This document shows positions 25,016 through 35,000 of a DNA stretch of 64,000 nucleotides, one piece after another (the stretch's first letter is position 1; every line of letters begins with the position of its first letter). The translations under genes were made by a program, and so were the position numbers. The notes beneath the pieces are model-generated. The model searched no databases and was not told where the DNA came from. It worked only from the letters and a program-made list of their open reading frames with translations. The DNA is from Methylorubrum rhodinum (GTDB lineage: Bacteria > Pseudomonadota > Alphaproteobacteria > Rhizobiales > Beijerinckiaceae): positions 124,001-188,000 of the forward strand of contig NZ_JACHOP010000005.1 in assembly GCF_014199935.1 (NCBI RefSeq), given 5' to 3'.

Positions 25016-26071
25016 ATGGCAGCGGACATACCAGCGGAGGCGAAGGGAGGGCCGGACGCGTTCGACCTCGGCGACGGCTTCCGTCGCTTCGCCGACCATG
25101 TGCCGCTGATGATGTGGCGCACCGACGATCGCGGCCGCATCGTCCACCACAACGAGTGCTGGCTGCGGTTCACCGGCCGCTCGCTGTCCGAGGAGATCGA
25201 GGGCGGCTGGCGCTGCGGCCTGCACCCGGACGATTTCGAGCGCCATGCCCGCATCGTCGCCGAGGCCTTCGCGGCGCAGGAATCCTTCACCATCGAGTAC
25301 CGCCTGCGCCGCCACGACGGCGCCTATCGCTGGCTCCTCGACACCGGTCGCCCGCTTCAGGAGAACGGCGCCTTCCACGGCTATCTCGGCTCCTGCTTCG
25401 ACATCACCGACCGCAAGAACGCCGAGGAGGAATCCGCCCGCGCGCTCATCGAGAAGGAGACGCTGCTCGCCGAGATCTATCACCGGGTGCGCAACAACCT
25501 TCAGGTGATGGTGAGCCTGATCGGCCTCTACGGACGGGCCGCCCCCGAGCCCTGCCGCGGCAGCTTCGACGCGCTCGGCCAGCGGGTGCGGGCGATCGCG
25601 CTGGTGCAGCAGCACCTGCACGAGGCGCCCCACATCGCCTCGATCGACCTGCAGGACTATCTCCGCAGACTCGCCTCGGGGCTCGGCAACCTGCGCCGGC
25701 CCGGACGCATCGGCGTGATCGTGGACGGGATCGGCAACGGCCTCGTCGAGCCGCGCACCGCCAACGCGCTGGGCATGATCGTCGCCGAGGTCGTGGCCGA
25801 ATGCCTCGACGCCACCGCCGAGACGGTGAGCTGCAGCATCGCCATCACCATCGATGCGAGCGTCGGCGCCCCGGTCCGCCTGTCGATCGTCTCGGGCAGC
25901 GGCGAGGCCGCCGCGGCGGGCAAGCCCGGCGTGCCGATGCTCGGCCCCCGGCTGATCGCGGCCTACGCCGCCCAGGCCGAGATCGAGGTGAGCGGCACAG
26001 CCACCGCCGCCGACCCGCTGCTGCTCCAACTCCCCGAGGTCCGGCCCGCCTTCCGCCCCGCCGCGCCCTGA
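25016..26071 (+). CDS. PAS / HisKA_2 histidine-kinase-like protein with degenerate ATPase domain
   Basis: This 351-residue protein has a PAS domain (residues 20-140; VPLMMWRTDDRGRIVHHNE to SCFDITDRKNAEEE), then a HisKA_2 dimerisation segment EIYHRVRNNLQVMVSLIGLY with the candidate phospho-His near residue 155. The C-terminal region aligns in pattern with HATPase domains, but the N-box (normally ELxxNALKHA) reads EVVAECLDATAE and the G-box (normally GLGLxLV) reads MLGPRLIAAYAAQ. ATP binding is therefore doubtful, and it may be a pseudokinase or phosphatase-only partner of the hybrid kinase 161 bp upstream. The start, ATG 25016, has only a weak AGCGG upstream. Confidence 0.78.
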   Translation: MAADIPAEAKGGPDAFDLGDGFRRFADHVPLMMWRTDDRGRIVHHNECWLRFTGRSLSEEIEGGWRCGLHPDDFERHARIVAEAFAAQESFTIEYRLRRHDGAYRWLLDTGRPLQENGAFHGYLGSCFDITDRKNAEEESARALIEKETLLAEIYHRVRNNLQVMVSLIGLYGRAAPEPCRGSFDALGQRVRAIALVQQHLHEAPHIASIDLQDYLRRLASGLGNLRRPGRIGVIVDGIGNGLVEPRTANALGMIVAEVVAECLDATAETVSCSIAITIDASVGAPVRLSIVSGSGEAAAAGKPGVPMLGPRLIAAYAAQAEIEVSGTATAADPLLLQLPEVRPAFRPAAP

Positions 26072-26136
26072 CGGCGCTGGGCTCCGGCGCCCATCCTCCC
26101 TATATCGGGCGCGTCACCCCACAGCGTCCGTGAGCC

Positions 26137-26562
26137 ATGCTGCCGAACCTCGACACGATCATCGAGAACTTCGAAATCCTCGACGATCCGATGGACCGCT
26201 ACGAGTACGTGATCGAACTCGGCAAGACGCTGCCGGCCCTGCCCGCCGAGCGGCATGTCGAGGCGAACCGCGTCCACGGCTGCGAGAGCCAGGTCTGGCT
26301 CGACGTGTCCCTCGATCGCGCGGCGGACGCTCCGCGCCTCGCGCTCGCGGGCGACAGCGACAGCCACATCGTCAAGGGGTTCGTCGCCCTGATGGTCGCC
26401 CTCTACAGCGGCCGGACGCCGGAGGAAGCCCTGAAGGCCGACGGGTTCGACCTCCTCAAGCGCCTCGAATTCGGCGCCCACATCACCTCGAAGCGCTCGA
26501 ACGGCGTCCGCTCGATGGTGGAGCGCATCCATCGCGACGCCGGGCGGCTGGCCGCGGCATAG
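26137..26562 (+). CDS. sufE: SufE-family sulfur acceptor
   Basis: This 141-residue cytoplasmic protein accepts persulfide sulfur from the SufS cysteine desulfurase and passes it to the SufBCD scaffold in Fe-S cluster assembly. The active cysteine lies in NRVHGCESQVWL near residue 49, and the flanking DRYEYVIELGKTLPALP and GFVALMVALYSGRTPEE are typical SufE sequence. Length is normal. The rest of the suf operon is not in the window, as is common in this order. Confidence 0.94.
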   Translation: MLPNLDTIIENFEILDDPMDRYEYVIELGKTLPALPAERHVEANRVHGCESQVWLDVSLDRAADAPRLALAGDSDSHIVKGFVALMVALYSGRTPEEALKADGFDLLKRLEFGAHITSKRSNGVRSMVERIHRDAGRLAAA

Positions 26563-26665
26563 ACCGAAATCCAACCCGTCTCGCAATGACGGCGTGAGGC
26601 GGCTTTCGGGGTGGTGCCTCCTGCACCACCCTCCGGATGTTCCTTGCAAGTGGTTCGAGTTTTTG

Positions 26666-26718
26666 TGCCGCATCGGCTTTTCCCGAAAGCCGGCATCCAC
26701 CTTTCGGGCCGATGCTCG
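26666..26718. repeat. Dispersed repeat, family B, copy 2
   Basis: A near copy of the element at 11491-11541: GCATCGGCTTTTCCCGAAAG through CTTTCGGGCCGATGCTC, with complementary ends. A perfect GGGTGGTGC / GCACCACCC hairpin lies about 30 bases to the left (26610-26632). It overlaps no convincing gene and ends close to the stop of the DUF6456 gene. Confidence 0.7.
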
Positions 26719-26731
26719 AGGCGGCGCGCCC

Positions 26732-27580
26732 TCAGCCCTGCCCTTCGCCCGACCGCCACAGCCGCGTCCGCCCTCGATCCGGCCCGCGCGCCTCCGGCTC
26801 GATCCCGTAATGCTCGGCGAGCCGCCCGAGGGCGATCCGGGCCACCACCTTGGCGGAGCGGGCCGGCCATTTGCGCTCGGACTCGATCCGCTCCAGACCT
26901 TTCAGGAAGCCGCACAGGTCGATCAGCAAGCCCGACAGATCGGAGCCGACCGCCGCCAACGCCTGTTCGACCCGCTGACGCGCAGCAACAGTCCGGTCGG
27001 TGGCCGCGGACGGGTCGCGCGGGCCGCCGCCGTCGACCCGCTGCGCCGTCCAGTCGGCGGTGACGCTCGGCAGCATCCGCGCCGCCGCGAGGTCGTGGCG
27101 CAGGCGCTCGCCCGCCGCGAACGCAGCCGCGTCGATCATCGGCTCGCCGTCGCGGCCGCGCCGCCGCGCCATCCAGGCGAGCGGACTCTCGGAGGCGTCG
27201 CGCAGACGCTCGTCCGCGCCCGAGCCCTCCCTGACGGGGTCGAGATGCTGCATCCGAAAGCTGTCGTCGCGGGGTTCCATCGCCCGCCGCAGCCGTGCGC
27301 GCCCGGCCGCCCCGATCACGAGGCGGTTGCGGCGCCCGTCGTCGCGGGACGCGAGGTCGGCGGCGACCAGCGCCTCGCCGGCCCGCACCGGGAAGCGTCC
27401 GGCCCCGAGCGAGACGCCACGCCCGCCGCCGCGCACGATCAGCGTGTCGGGCGAAGACGGGTCCGGAAAGGCGTAGGCTCCGTCCGGGGCGAGCGCCGCC
27501 AGCAACCGCTCCGCCTCGCGGCCGAGCCCGCCGCCCGCCGCACCGCCACTCTGTTTGTTCGTGTTTTGTTCTTTCGACAT
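26732..27580 (-). CDS. DUF6456 domain protein
   Basis: This 282-residue protein ends in a region (about 130-265) that matches the DUF6456 pattern: [20 protein letters not shown], then [25 protein letters not shown] and a helical tail [28 protein letters not shown]. Such proteins occur across alphaproteobacteria; the function is unknown, and a DNA-binding role is sometimes inferred from the helical content. The first 110 residues are low-complexity and Arg/Gly-rich. It follows mucR on the same strand, but 386 bp and a terminator-like hairpin separate them. Confidence 0.75.
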   Translation of the reverse strand: MSKEQNTNKQSGGAAGGGLGREAERLLAALAPDGAYAFPDPSSPDTLIVRGGGRGVSLGAGRFPVRAGEALVAADLASRDDGRRNRLVIGAAGRARLRRAMEPRDDSFRMQHLDPVREGSGADERLRDASESPLAWMARRRGRDGEPMIDAAAFAAGERLRHDLAAARMLPSVTADWTAQRVDGGGPRDPSAATDRTVAARQRVEQALAAVGSDLSGLLIDLCGFLKGLERIESERKWPARSAKVVARIALGRLAEHYGIEPEARGPDRGRTRLWRSGEGQG

Positions 27581-27872
27581 CGCGCTACCTGAAAGCCGCC
27601 AACGCGTAAAGGCTAAAGGACAATGATCCTAATACAAGCCTTGACAGTCCGCTGTGCGCCTTGAAGTTGCAGCGTCACGCTGGCGAATTTTACCTCAGGT
27701 GGCTCTTAGAGACGACCGCTCGGGCCACCCGCGGGGCTCGATGGTGCCACTCCTGGGCGAAGGCGCACGGAGCGGTCGGACCCGGCCCCGGCAAAGCATC
27801 ACGCGGCCCGAAACGCCTGGCTCCCGGGAGCGCCCGAGGTATCTGTTGATAACTTGATTCGCAGGCGAGAAC

Positions 27873-27916
27873 GAAACGGCCCGCCGCCCCGAATGCCGGG
27901 ACGGCGGGCCGTTTCG
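27873..27916 (-). terminator. Rho-independent-type terminator after mucR
   Basis: Arms GAAACGGCCCGCCG and CGGCGGGCCGTTTC are perfectly complementary, with a 16-base loop. The hairpin lies 50 bases past the stop of mucR and is followed on the minus strand by TTCTCG, so the T-run is poor. The rest of the 27581-27966 gap shows no gene. Confidence 0.65.
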
Positions 27917-27966
27917 AGACCTGGGCGCGCCGTTCGGTGCCGCGCCTGCCGGTCGTCTCAGGAGCC

Positions 27967-28404
27967 TCAGGCGGCTTCGTCGTAATTGCCCGGACGGGGC
28001 TGGCCGAGGCCGATCGCCTTGGCGAGGTCGGAGCGGGCCTTGGCGTAGCTCGGAGCGACCATCGGGTACTCGGGCGGCAGGCCCCACTTGGCGCGGTACT
28101 GCTCCGGCGAGAGGTTGTACTTCGCGCGCAGGTGCCGCTTGAGCGACTTGAAGGTGCGCCCATCCTCCAGGCAGACGATGTAGTCGGGCTGGACCGACTT
28201 CTTGATCGGCACCGCCGGCTGCTGCGGCTCGGCGGGCTCGACCTTGGGGGCCACGCGGCCGGTGCCGACCTGAAGCAGGGCGCCGTGGACGGCGCCGATC
28301 AGGTGGCCGAGCTCGCCCGCCGGAACGGGATTCTTGGTGACGTAGGCAGCGACGATGTCGGCGGTGAGGACGACATAGTCGACCGGCGTCTCGGTTTCGT
28401 TCAT
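27967..28404 (-). CDS. MucR/Ros-family transcriptional regulator
   Basis: This 145-residue regulator belongs to the family that controls exopolysaccharide, motility and cell-cycle genes in rhizobia, usually by binding AT-rich DNA as an oligomer. The C-terminal DNA-binding part reads YIVCLEDGRTFKSLKRHLRA followed by KYNLSPEQYRAKWGLP. In classical Ros the zinc site is C-x2-C-x9-H-x3-H; here the second Cys is Asp and the last His is Lys, so this is a zinc-poor variant, as known for some Mesorhizobium homologues. The start is MNETETPVDYV at 28404; the upstream in-frame residues look non-coding. Confidence 0.88.
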   Translation of the reverse strand: MNETETPVDYVVLTADIVAAYVTKNPVPAGELGHLIGAVHGALLQVGTGRVAPKVEPAEPQQPAVPIKKSVQPDYIVCLEDGRTFKSLKRHLRAKYNLSPEQYRAKWGLPPEYPMVAPSYAKARSDLAKAIGLGQPRPGNYDEAA

Positions 28405-28829
28405 GATAGGATATCTGTCCCTTGATGCGGTGCCCCGCACACGGTCCGGCGATCGCCTCCTTGAAGGAGCGAAGCGAGGATCGAGCAGGAAAGGGCGGCT
28501 CAGTGCGCGCGGCCCGCACGTTATCGGTTGAGTGTGACGCCCCCGCAATCACGTGCTCTACCTAGATGAATCAGATTAGACCTGCAAGACAGGGCGGGTA
28601 TGCAGGACGTCTCCTGCCCGTAGTTCCCTCAACACCATCATGGTCGCGGCGGCGAGGCGGTTCATCGGCATTCGCCTGAACCGCGTGATTCGGTTTCCGT
28701 TTTTCGAAGGCCCGATCATTTCCGGTTCGTCCCGATTCCCCCCGCGACGGCTGGCGCCTTGCGGGCGCGCCGCTCCCGCGGCACATCCGGCGCAAACGAC
28801 GCTGGAGCCCCGGCCATGAGATCTCTGCC
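28405..28829. other. Divergent promoter region between mucR and oligopeptidase B
   Basis: This 425-bp stretch has no convincing gene. A locally AT-rich segment around 28553-28590 (CTAGATGAATCAGATTAGAC) is the kind of sequence MucR-family proteins bind, so autoregulation is possible but unproven. Confidence 0.45.
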
Positions 28830-30977
28830 ATGACGCTCTCTCACCCCGCCTTCTCCCCGCCCGCCGACGCTCCCGAAGCGGAAGCGCGCCCCCACGCCTT
28901 CACCCTGCACGGCCGGCATATCGAGGACCCGTTCGCGTGGCTGAAGGCGCCGAACTGGCGCGAGGTGCTGAAGGACCCCGCCGCGTTGCCCGCCGACATC
29001 CGGGCCTACCTCGAGGCCGAGAACGCCTATGCCGAGGCTGCGCTCGCAGAGGCCGGCGACCTGCGAAAGACCCTGGTGGCGGAGATGCGCGGGCGCATCC
29101 GCGAGGACGACGGCTCGGTGCCCGATCCCGATGGGCCGTTCGCCTACTACACCCGCCATCGCGAGGGCGGGCAGCACCCGCTGGTCTGCCGCCGCCCGCG
29201 CACGGTCCACCGCATCGCGGAGGAGGCGGGCGAGGCCGAGACCGGCGAGGAGATCCTGCTCGACGGCGACCGGGAAGGGGAGGGGCTCGCCTTCTTCGAG
29301 ATCGCGGGCGCGACGCATTCCGACGACCACCGCCTGCTCGCCTGGGGCGCCGACACCAAGGGCTCGGAACTCCACACCCTGCGGGTGCGCGACCTCGACA
29401 CCGGCATCGACCGCGACGAGCGGGTCGAGAACAGTACGGGCGAGGCCGTGTGGAACGCCACCGGCACCGCCTTCTTCTACGTCGCCCTCGACGAGAACCA
29501 CCGCCCGGCCCGCGTCATGCGCCACCGCCTCGGCACTGCGCAGGCCGACGACACCGTGGTTTACGAGGAGGCGGACGCGGGCTTCTTCGTGCATATCGGC
29601 CGCACCCAGTCCGGCACCTACCTGACGGTGACGGCGAGCGACCACGAGACCGCGGAGGTCCATCTCCTCGACCGCGCGGCCGACGAGGGCCCGCTCACGG
29701 TCGTGTCGCCGCGCGAGCCGCAACTGATCTACTCGGTCGAGCACTGGGCCTCGCACCTCGTCATCCTGACGAACGCGGATGGCGCGGTCGATTTCAAGAT
29801 TGTCACCTGCCCCCTCGACGCGCCGGCCCGCGAAAACTGGGTCGATGCCGTGCCCTACCGCCCCGGCGTGATGATCCGGCACCTGCACGTGCTCGGGAAC
29901 CACCTCGTGCGGCTCGAACTGGAGAACGCCCTGCCGCGCATCGTCGTGCGCGACCTGAAGGGCGAGGAGCACACGGTGGCCTTCGCCGAGGAAGCCTATT
30001 CGCTGGGTCTCCTGCCGGGCTACGAGTTCGAGACCGCGCGCATCCGCTTCGTCTATTCCTCGATGACGACGCCGTCGGAGACCTACGACTACGATTGCGT
30101 CACCCGCGCCCGTATCCTGCGCAAGCGCCAGAGCGTGCCGAGCGGCCACGAGCCCGCCGACTACGTCACCCGCCGCCTGTTCGCGACCGCGCCGGACGGC
30201 GAGACGGTGCCGGTCTCGCTGATCCACCGCCGGGACATCGCGCTCGACGGCACCGCGCCGCTGCTGCTCTACGGCTACGGCTCCTACGGCACGCTCATGC
30301 CGGCCTCGTTCCGCACCAATCTCCTGAGCCTCGTCGACCGCGGCTTCGTCTACGCCATCGCCCATGTCCGCGGCGGCACCGAGAAGGGCTGGAACTGGTA
30401 TCTCGAGGGCAAGCGCGAGAAGAAGCCCAACACCTTCTCGGACTTTTGCGCCTGCGGGCGCGCCTTGATCGAGGCGGGCTACACATCCGAGGGCCGCATC
30501 GTGGCCCATGGCGGCAGCGCGGGCGGGATGCTGATGGGGGCTGCCGCCAACCTCGCGCCGGAGCTGTTCGCCGGCATCGTCGCCGACGTGCCCTTCGTCG
30601 ACGTGCTCAACACCATGCTCGATGCCGAGCTTCCGCTCACCCCGCCGGAATGGCCCGAATGGGGCAACCCGGCCGAGAGCGAGGCGGCGTTCGCGACGAT
30701 CCTGTCCTACTCGCCCTACGACAACGTCGCGGCCAAGACCTATCCTGCGATCCTGGCGCTTGGGGGCCTCACCGACCCGCGCGTCACCTACTGGGAGCCG
30801 GCCAAGTGGGTCGCGCGGCTGCGCGCCACCATGACCGGGGGCGGCCCGATCCTCTGCCGCATCAACATGGAAGCCGGCCACGGCGGCGCCGCCGGCCGCT
30901 TCGACCGGCTGGAGGAGGTCGGGCTGATCTACGCCTTCGCGCTGATGGCGGCCGAGCGGGCGAAGGCGACGGGCTGA
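28830..30977 (+). CDS. ptrB: Oligopeptidase B (protease II, S9 family)
   Basis: This 715-residue cytoplasmic serine peptidase of the prolyl-oligopeptidase family cleaves peptides after Lys/Arg. The N-terminal half is the beta-propeller. The C-terminal hydrolase carries YGYGSYG, then the nucleophile motif GGSAGGMLMGAA near residue 565, the catalytic Asp region near TDPRVTYWEPAKW, and the catalytic His in MEAGHGGAAGRFD near residue 692. Length agrees with E. coli PtrB (686). The start ATG 28830 has weak ribosome-binding support. Confidence 0.94.
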   Translation: MTLSHPAFSPPADAPEAEARPHAFTLHGRHIEDPFAWLKAPNWREVLKDPAALPADIRAYLEAENAYAEAALAEAGDLRKTLVAEMRGRIREDDGSVPDPDGPFAYYTRHREGGQHPLVCRRPRTVHRIAEEAGEAETGEEILLDGDREGEGLAFFEIAGATHSDDHRLLAWGADTKGSELHTLRVRDLDTGIDRDERVENSTGEAVWNATGTAFFYVALDENHRPARVMRHRLGTAQADDTVVYEEADAGFFVHIGRTQSGTYLTVTASDHETAEVHLLDRAADEGPLTVVSPREPQLIYSVEHWASHLVILTNADGAVDFKIVTCPLDAPARENWVDAVPYRPGVMIRHLHVLGNHLVRLELENALPRIVVRDLKGEEHTVAFAEEAYSLGLLPGYEFETARIRFVYSSMTTPSETYDYDCVTRARILRKRQSVPSGHEPADYVTRRLFATAPDGETVPVSLIHRRDIALDGTAPLLLYGYGSYGTLMPASFRTNLLSLVDRGFVYAIAHVRGGTEKGWNWYLEGKREKKPNTFSDFCACGRALIEAGYTSEGRIVAHGGSAGGMLMGAAANLAPELFAGIVADVPFVDVLNTMLDAELPLTPPEWPEWGNPAESEAAFATILSYSPYDNVAAKTYPAILALGGLTDPRVTYWEPAKWVARLRATMTGGGPILCRINMEAGHGGAAGRFDRLEEVGLIYAFALMAAERAKATG

Positions 30978-31047
30978 ATGGAGCGGCTCCGTCACCGGAC
31001 GGAGATGGCCGTCACCGGTGAACGGCACCTTCCTGAAAGTCTCCCTC

Positions 31048-31166
31048 CGCCGTCGTTCCGGGGCGCCGCGGGCGAACCCGGAACCCACGATTGATCTCGA
31101 CGGAATGCACACCCGCGCATCACGGGTGGGTTCCGGGTTCCGCTGCGCGGCCCCGGAACGACGGCG
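31048..31166. repeat. Long inverted repeat (about 120 bp hairpin)
   Basis: Left arm CGCCGTCGTTCCGGGGC... and right arm ...GCCCCGGAACGACGGCG are perfectly complementary at the ends. An inner pair, GAACCCGGAACCCAC and GTGGGTTCCGGGTTC, is also complementary. Together they form a two-step cruciform of about 119 bases. It lies in a 364-bp gap between ptrB and a secreted protein gene; I see no gene in the rest of that gap. It resembles REP/BIME-like elements of this order. Confidence 0.85.
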
Positions 31167-31341
31167 AGTGGCTGACATGCGCAGCTCGAAGACGCTCGGA
31201 CCCGGCTGTGCAGATCGATCTTCGCCTTCGACCTGCTCTGACACGCCTCGTCCGAGCGGAAATCCTGAAAGATTTCTGCTATTGTTCGGCGGTTGAAAAT
31301 AAAAGCGGAATAATAAGTCCGCGCTGAGAGAGGAAGCACCG

Positions 31342-31749
31342 ATGATGTATCGCGCCTTCGCCGCAGCCGTCCTGTTCGCGCTGCCGCTGGCGGCGGGCGC
31401 CCAGGAAGCGCCGAAAGAGGCCCCGAAGGAGGCTCCCGCGGCCGCGCCGGAGGCGCAGAAGCCCGAACCGGATCGCCAGCACGCCAGCGCGGCCAAGCTC
31501 GCCGGGCTGATCCGCTTCGTCGGCGAGTCCTGCCAGGAGGTGCGGCCCGATTACGAGCGCTTCAAGGCGGTCGTTGCCGCGATGGGCGTCGACATCGACG
31601 CGATCTCGAAGGGCGAGTTGCTGATGCGCAGCATGAGCTACACCGAGGCCTACCGGAAGAACGTCGACGAAAGCTGCCGCAAGGCGGCCGAGCTGTTCGG
31701 CGAGAAGGGCACCAGCATTCCCGGCCTCGTCCTGCGCAAGGCCTCCTGA
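31342..31749 (+). CDS. Small secreted protein of unknown function
   Basis: This 135-residue protein has a Sec signal peptide (MMYRAFAAAVLFALPLAAGAQ, cleavage after AGA), then a 20-residue Ala/Pro/Glu/Lys spacer. The mature helical domain has two cysteines, ESCQEVRPDYERFK and DESCRKAAELFG, which could form a disulfide in the periplasm. I do not recognise a family. AGAGAGGAAGC precedes the ATG, giving good translation support. It appears to be a single gene. Confidence 0.75.
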   Translation: MMYRAFAAAVLFALPLAAGAQEAPKEAPKEAPAAAPEAQKPEPDRQHASAAKLAGLIRFVGESCQEVRPDYERFKAVVAAMGVDIDAISKGELLMRSMSYTEAYRKNVDESCRKAAELFGEKGTSIPGLVLRKAS

Positions 31750-31760
31750 AGGTTCTACAC

Positions 31761-31905
31761 TGCCTCAATCGCCGGCGCCCGCCTCCGCGGGCTTGGCTTC
31801 CGCTCCGCTCAATGCCTCGGCTCACGCCGAGGCCCGCTGCGCGCGGCGCTCTTCGCGCCGCGAAGCCGTTAGCACGGCTTCGGATACGGACCTTGACGGG
31901 TTTTT
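31761..31905. repeat. Dispersed palindromic repeat, family A, copy 2
   Basis: This matches the element at 11241-11425 almost base for base in two core blocks (CGCCGGCGCCCGCCTCCGCG and GCGCGGCGCTCTTCGCGCCG). The variable stem between them differs (CCTCGG / CCGAGG here against TTCAGGA / TCCTGAA there). The conservation of pairing with changed sequence suggests that the structure is maintained. Confidence 0.75.
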
Positions 31906-32014
31906 CTGTCCTTAAGCGCCCATTCACCGCGTTGGGCGAGAGTGCCCGGCACGAGTGGCGTTCGGCGGCGTGGATCCTGAGGGGTCGGCGCTTCCGCGAG
32001 TGTGGGCGGGGGCG

Positions 32015-35000
32015 ATGGAGGGACGGTCCGGTCGGGCGCCGGGTCTTCGGCCGGGCAAGGCGGTCCTCAAGGCGGTCCTGCGGGCCGGGATCGCGCTCGG
32101 CCTGTGCCTCGCCGCCGCCGGCGCCGAAGCCGCGAAGCTCGTCTCCGCCAAGGGCAGCCAGGCGGAAGGCTACGGCCGCATCGTCCTCACCTTCGACGTG
32201 CCGGTCGCGGTCAAGGCCAGGCAATCCGGGGCGGTGCTGGTGCTCGGCTTCGGCGAGGCGGTCTCCGCCGGGCCGGAGCGGATCGCCGCCGGCATGCCCG
32301 ACTACGTCTCCGCCGTGCGGCGCGACCCCGACGGCGCCGCCCTGCGGCTCGCGCTCCAGCGCGGCTACCGGATCCACGTCCAGGACGCCGCCGAGCAGGT
32401 CTTCGTCGATCTCCTGCCCGAGAGCTGGAGCGGCTACCCGCCGCCGCTGCCGCCGGAGGTGGTCGCCGACCTCGCCCGCCGCGCCGCCGCCGCGGAGGCC
32501 GAACTCAAGGCCCGCGTGCCGGCCCCGGTGCGTCGCCCGCTGACGCTCGAACTGTCGCACAATCCCCAGCGCACCCGCCTGAGCCTGACCCTGCCGGAGG
32601 GCGCCGCGGCGGCCTTCACCCCGCAAGGCTCCGGCACGCGGCTGACGCTGCCCGGTGCGTGGCGCATCGACGACCGCAGCCTGCGCGGTCGCTTCGATCC
32701 GGCGCTCGGCCGCGTCGCCGTCGAGGCCGAGGACGGGGAGGCGCGCCTCCTCGCGACGCCCGCCGAGGGCGTCACCGTCTCGACCGCCCGCGACGGCGAT
32801 GTCCTCACCCTCGATTTCCTGACGAAGCCGATCAAGGCCGCCGAACTCCCGGCACCGCCCCCGCCGCCGGTGACGACACCCGTGGCTGCGCCCACCGCCC
32901 CGACCTCGGGACCGGCAAAGGTCGTGGAGGCGGCACCGAGCCCGGTATCGGCCCGCCCGGCTGAGCCCGCCCTCGCCAAGGCCGGCGCCGGCCTCGTCTT
33001 CCCGTTCCCCAAGCGGGTGCCCGCGGCCCTGTTCGAGCGCGGCGGCGTCATCACCCTGGTCTTCGCCACGACCGAGCCGGTCGTGCTGCCGGCCAGGATC
33101 CCGGCCGACCTCGTCGCCCTCGGCGGCCCGACCCGGAGCGGCGGCTTCAGCGTCCTGCGCTTCGCCAAGCCCGCCGGCCGCCTCGTCGATCTCCTCCCGG
33201 TGACCGAGCCGGACGGGTGGGAACTCGTCGCGGGCGAGGGCACGGTGGCCAGCGAGAGCCTGACCGCGCAGCGCCGCCAGGGCCAGCGCGAGCGCATCGG
33301 CATCACCCTGCGCCTGCCCGGTGCGGGTCCGGCGGGCTGGCTCGACCTCGACGGCGAGCGCATCGCCGTCGTCACCGCCGACGGCCTCAAGCGGGCGGCG
33401 GTCGCCAAGGCCCAGCGCTTCGTCGAGTTCGAGCTGATCCCGAGCCGGGTCGGGCTCGCGGTGCTGGCGCTCGCCGACGACCTGACGGTCCAGCCCGACC
33501 TCGACGGCGTCGCGATCGGCCGCGAGGCCGGCATGGCGGTGTCCGGCAGCGAGAGCGTCGCGGCGGCCTCCGGTCCCTATCGCCCCGCCGACCCGTCGGT
33601 CGGCGCCGTGTCCGACCTCGTGATCGACACCGAGGCCTGGGAGCGGGCCGGGCGCGGCGACGTGCGCACGACCCTGCGCGAGGCCTTCGCCCGGGTGACG
33701 GAGGCGAGCCGCCGCGACCGGGGCGCCGCCCACGTCGCCCTCGCCAGGGCCCTGATGGCCAACGGCCTCGACGCCGAGGCGCTCGGCGCGCTCGCTGTGG
33801 CCGCGGCCGACGACGTGGTGGTCGAAGGCGAGACCGCGACGGGGTTGATGCGCGGCATCCTGCTGGCCCGGATGGGACGCTTCGCGGAGGCCCGCCCGCT
33901 GCTCACCGCCAATCCGCTCTCCGCCAATCCCGAAGCGCGGCTGTGGCGCGGCCTCCTCGACGCCGAGGCCGGGCGCTGGAGCGAGGCGCGGGCCGCGTTC
34001 CAGGCCGGAAGCGGCGTCCTGCGGGGCTACCCCGACACGGTCGCCGCCCGCTTCAACATTCTGGCCGCCGAGGCCGCGGTGGAACTCGGCGACTGGGAGG
34101 AGGCGTCCCGTGCCCTGTCGGCCGCCGGCCGCGGGGCGAGCGACGCGATCCGCGACCGGATCGCCCTGCTGCGCGCCCGCATCGACGAGGCGACCGGCCG
34201 CGGCACCGCCGCGCTCGCTTCCTACGAGACGCTGAGCGGTCAGGCCGTCTGGCCGGTGGCGGCGGCGGCGACCCTGCGGGCGACCTCGCTCGGCCACACC
34301 CTCGGCAAGACGACGCTGCCCGACGCCATCGACCGCCTTGAGGGGCTGCAGCTCACGTGGCACGGCGGGCCGACCGAGATCGGCACGCTCGCGGCCCTGG
34401 GCGGCCTCTACGAGGAGGCCGGGCGCTGGCGCAAGCTGTTCGCGACCGCACGGCGCGGCACCGCCCTTGCGCCGGAGGCTCCGGCGATCCGCACCCTCCA
34501 CGACCGGGCCCAGAGCGCGTTCGAGGACCTGTTCCTCGGCAGCCGCGGCGAGAAGCTCGGCGGCATCGAGGTGCTGTCGCTCTATTTCGACTTCAAGGAT
34601 TTCGCGCCGCCGGGGCGGCGGGGGGACGAGATCGTGCGCCGCCTCGCCGACCGCCTCGTCGCCCTCGACCTCCTCGATTCGGCCGACGAGCTGCTGCAGT
34701 ACCAGATCGAGCACCGCCTGAGCGGCCCGGCCCGGTCCTCGGTCTCGGCGCGCCTCGCCACGATCCGGCTGATGGAGGGCAAACCCCTGGAGGCGCTCGC
34801 GACCCTCGACGCCACCCACCTGCCCGGCCTGCCCGAGGACGTGCGCCGCGCCCGTACCCTCCTGCGCGCCCGGGCGCTATCCGACCTGTCGCGCACCGAT
34901 CTCGCGCTGGAGACCGTCGAGGGCGAGACCGGCACCGATTCCGAGCGGCTGCGCGCCGACATCCTGTGGGCGGCCCGGCGTTGGCGCGAGGCCGGCGAGG

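Noticed and set aside
31048..31166. A tRNA or CRISPR array in the repeat-rich gap
   Set aside because: There is a single cruciform, no regularly spaced direct repeats, and no cloverleaf with acceptor and T-loop motifs.
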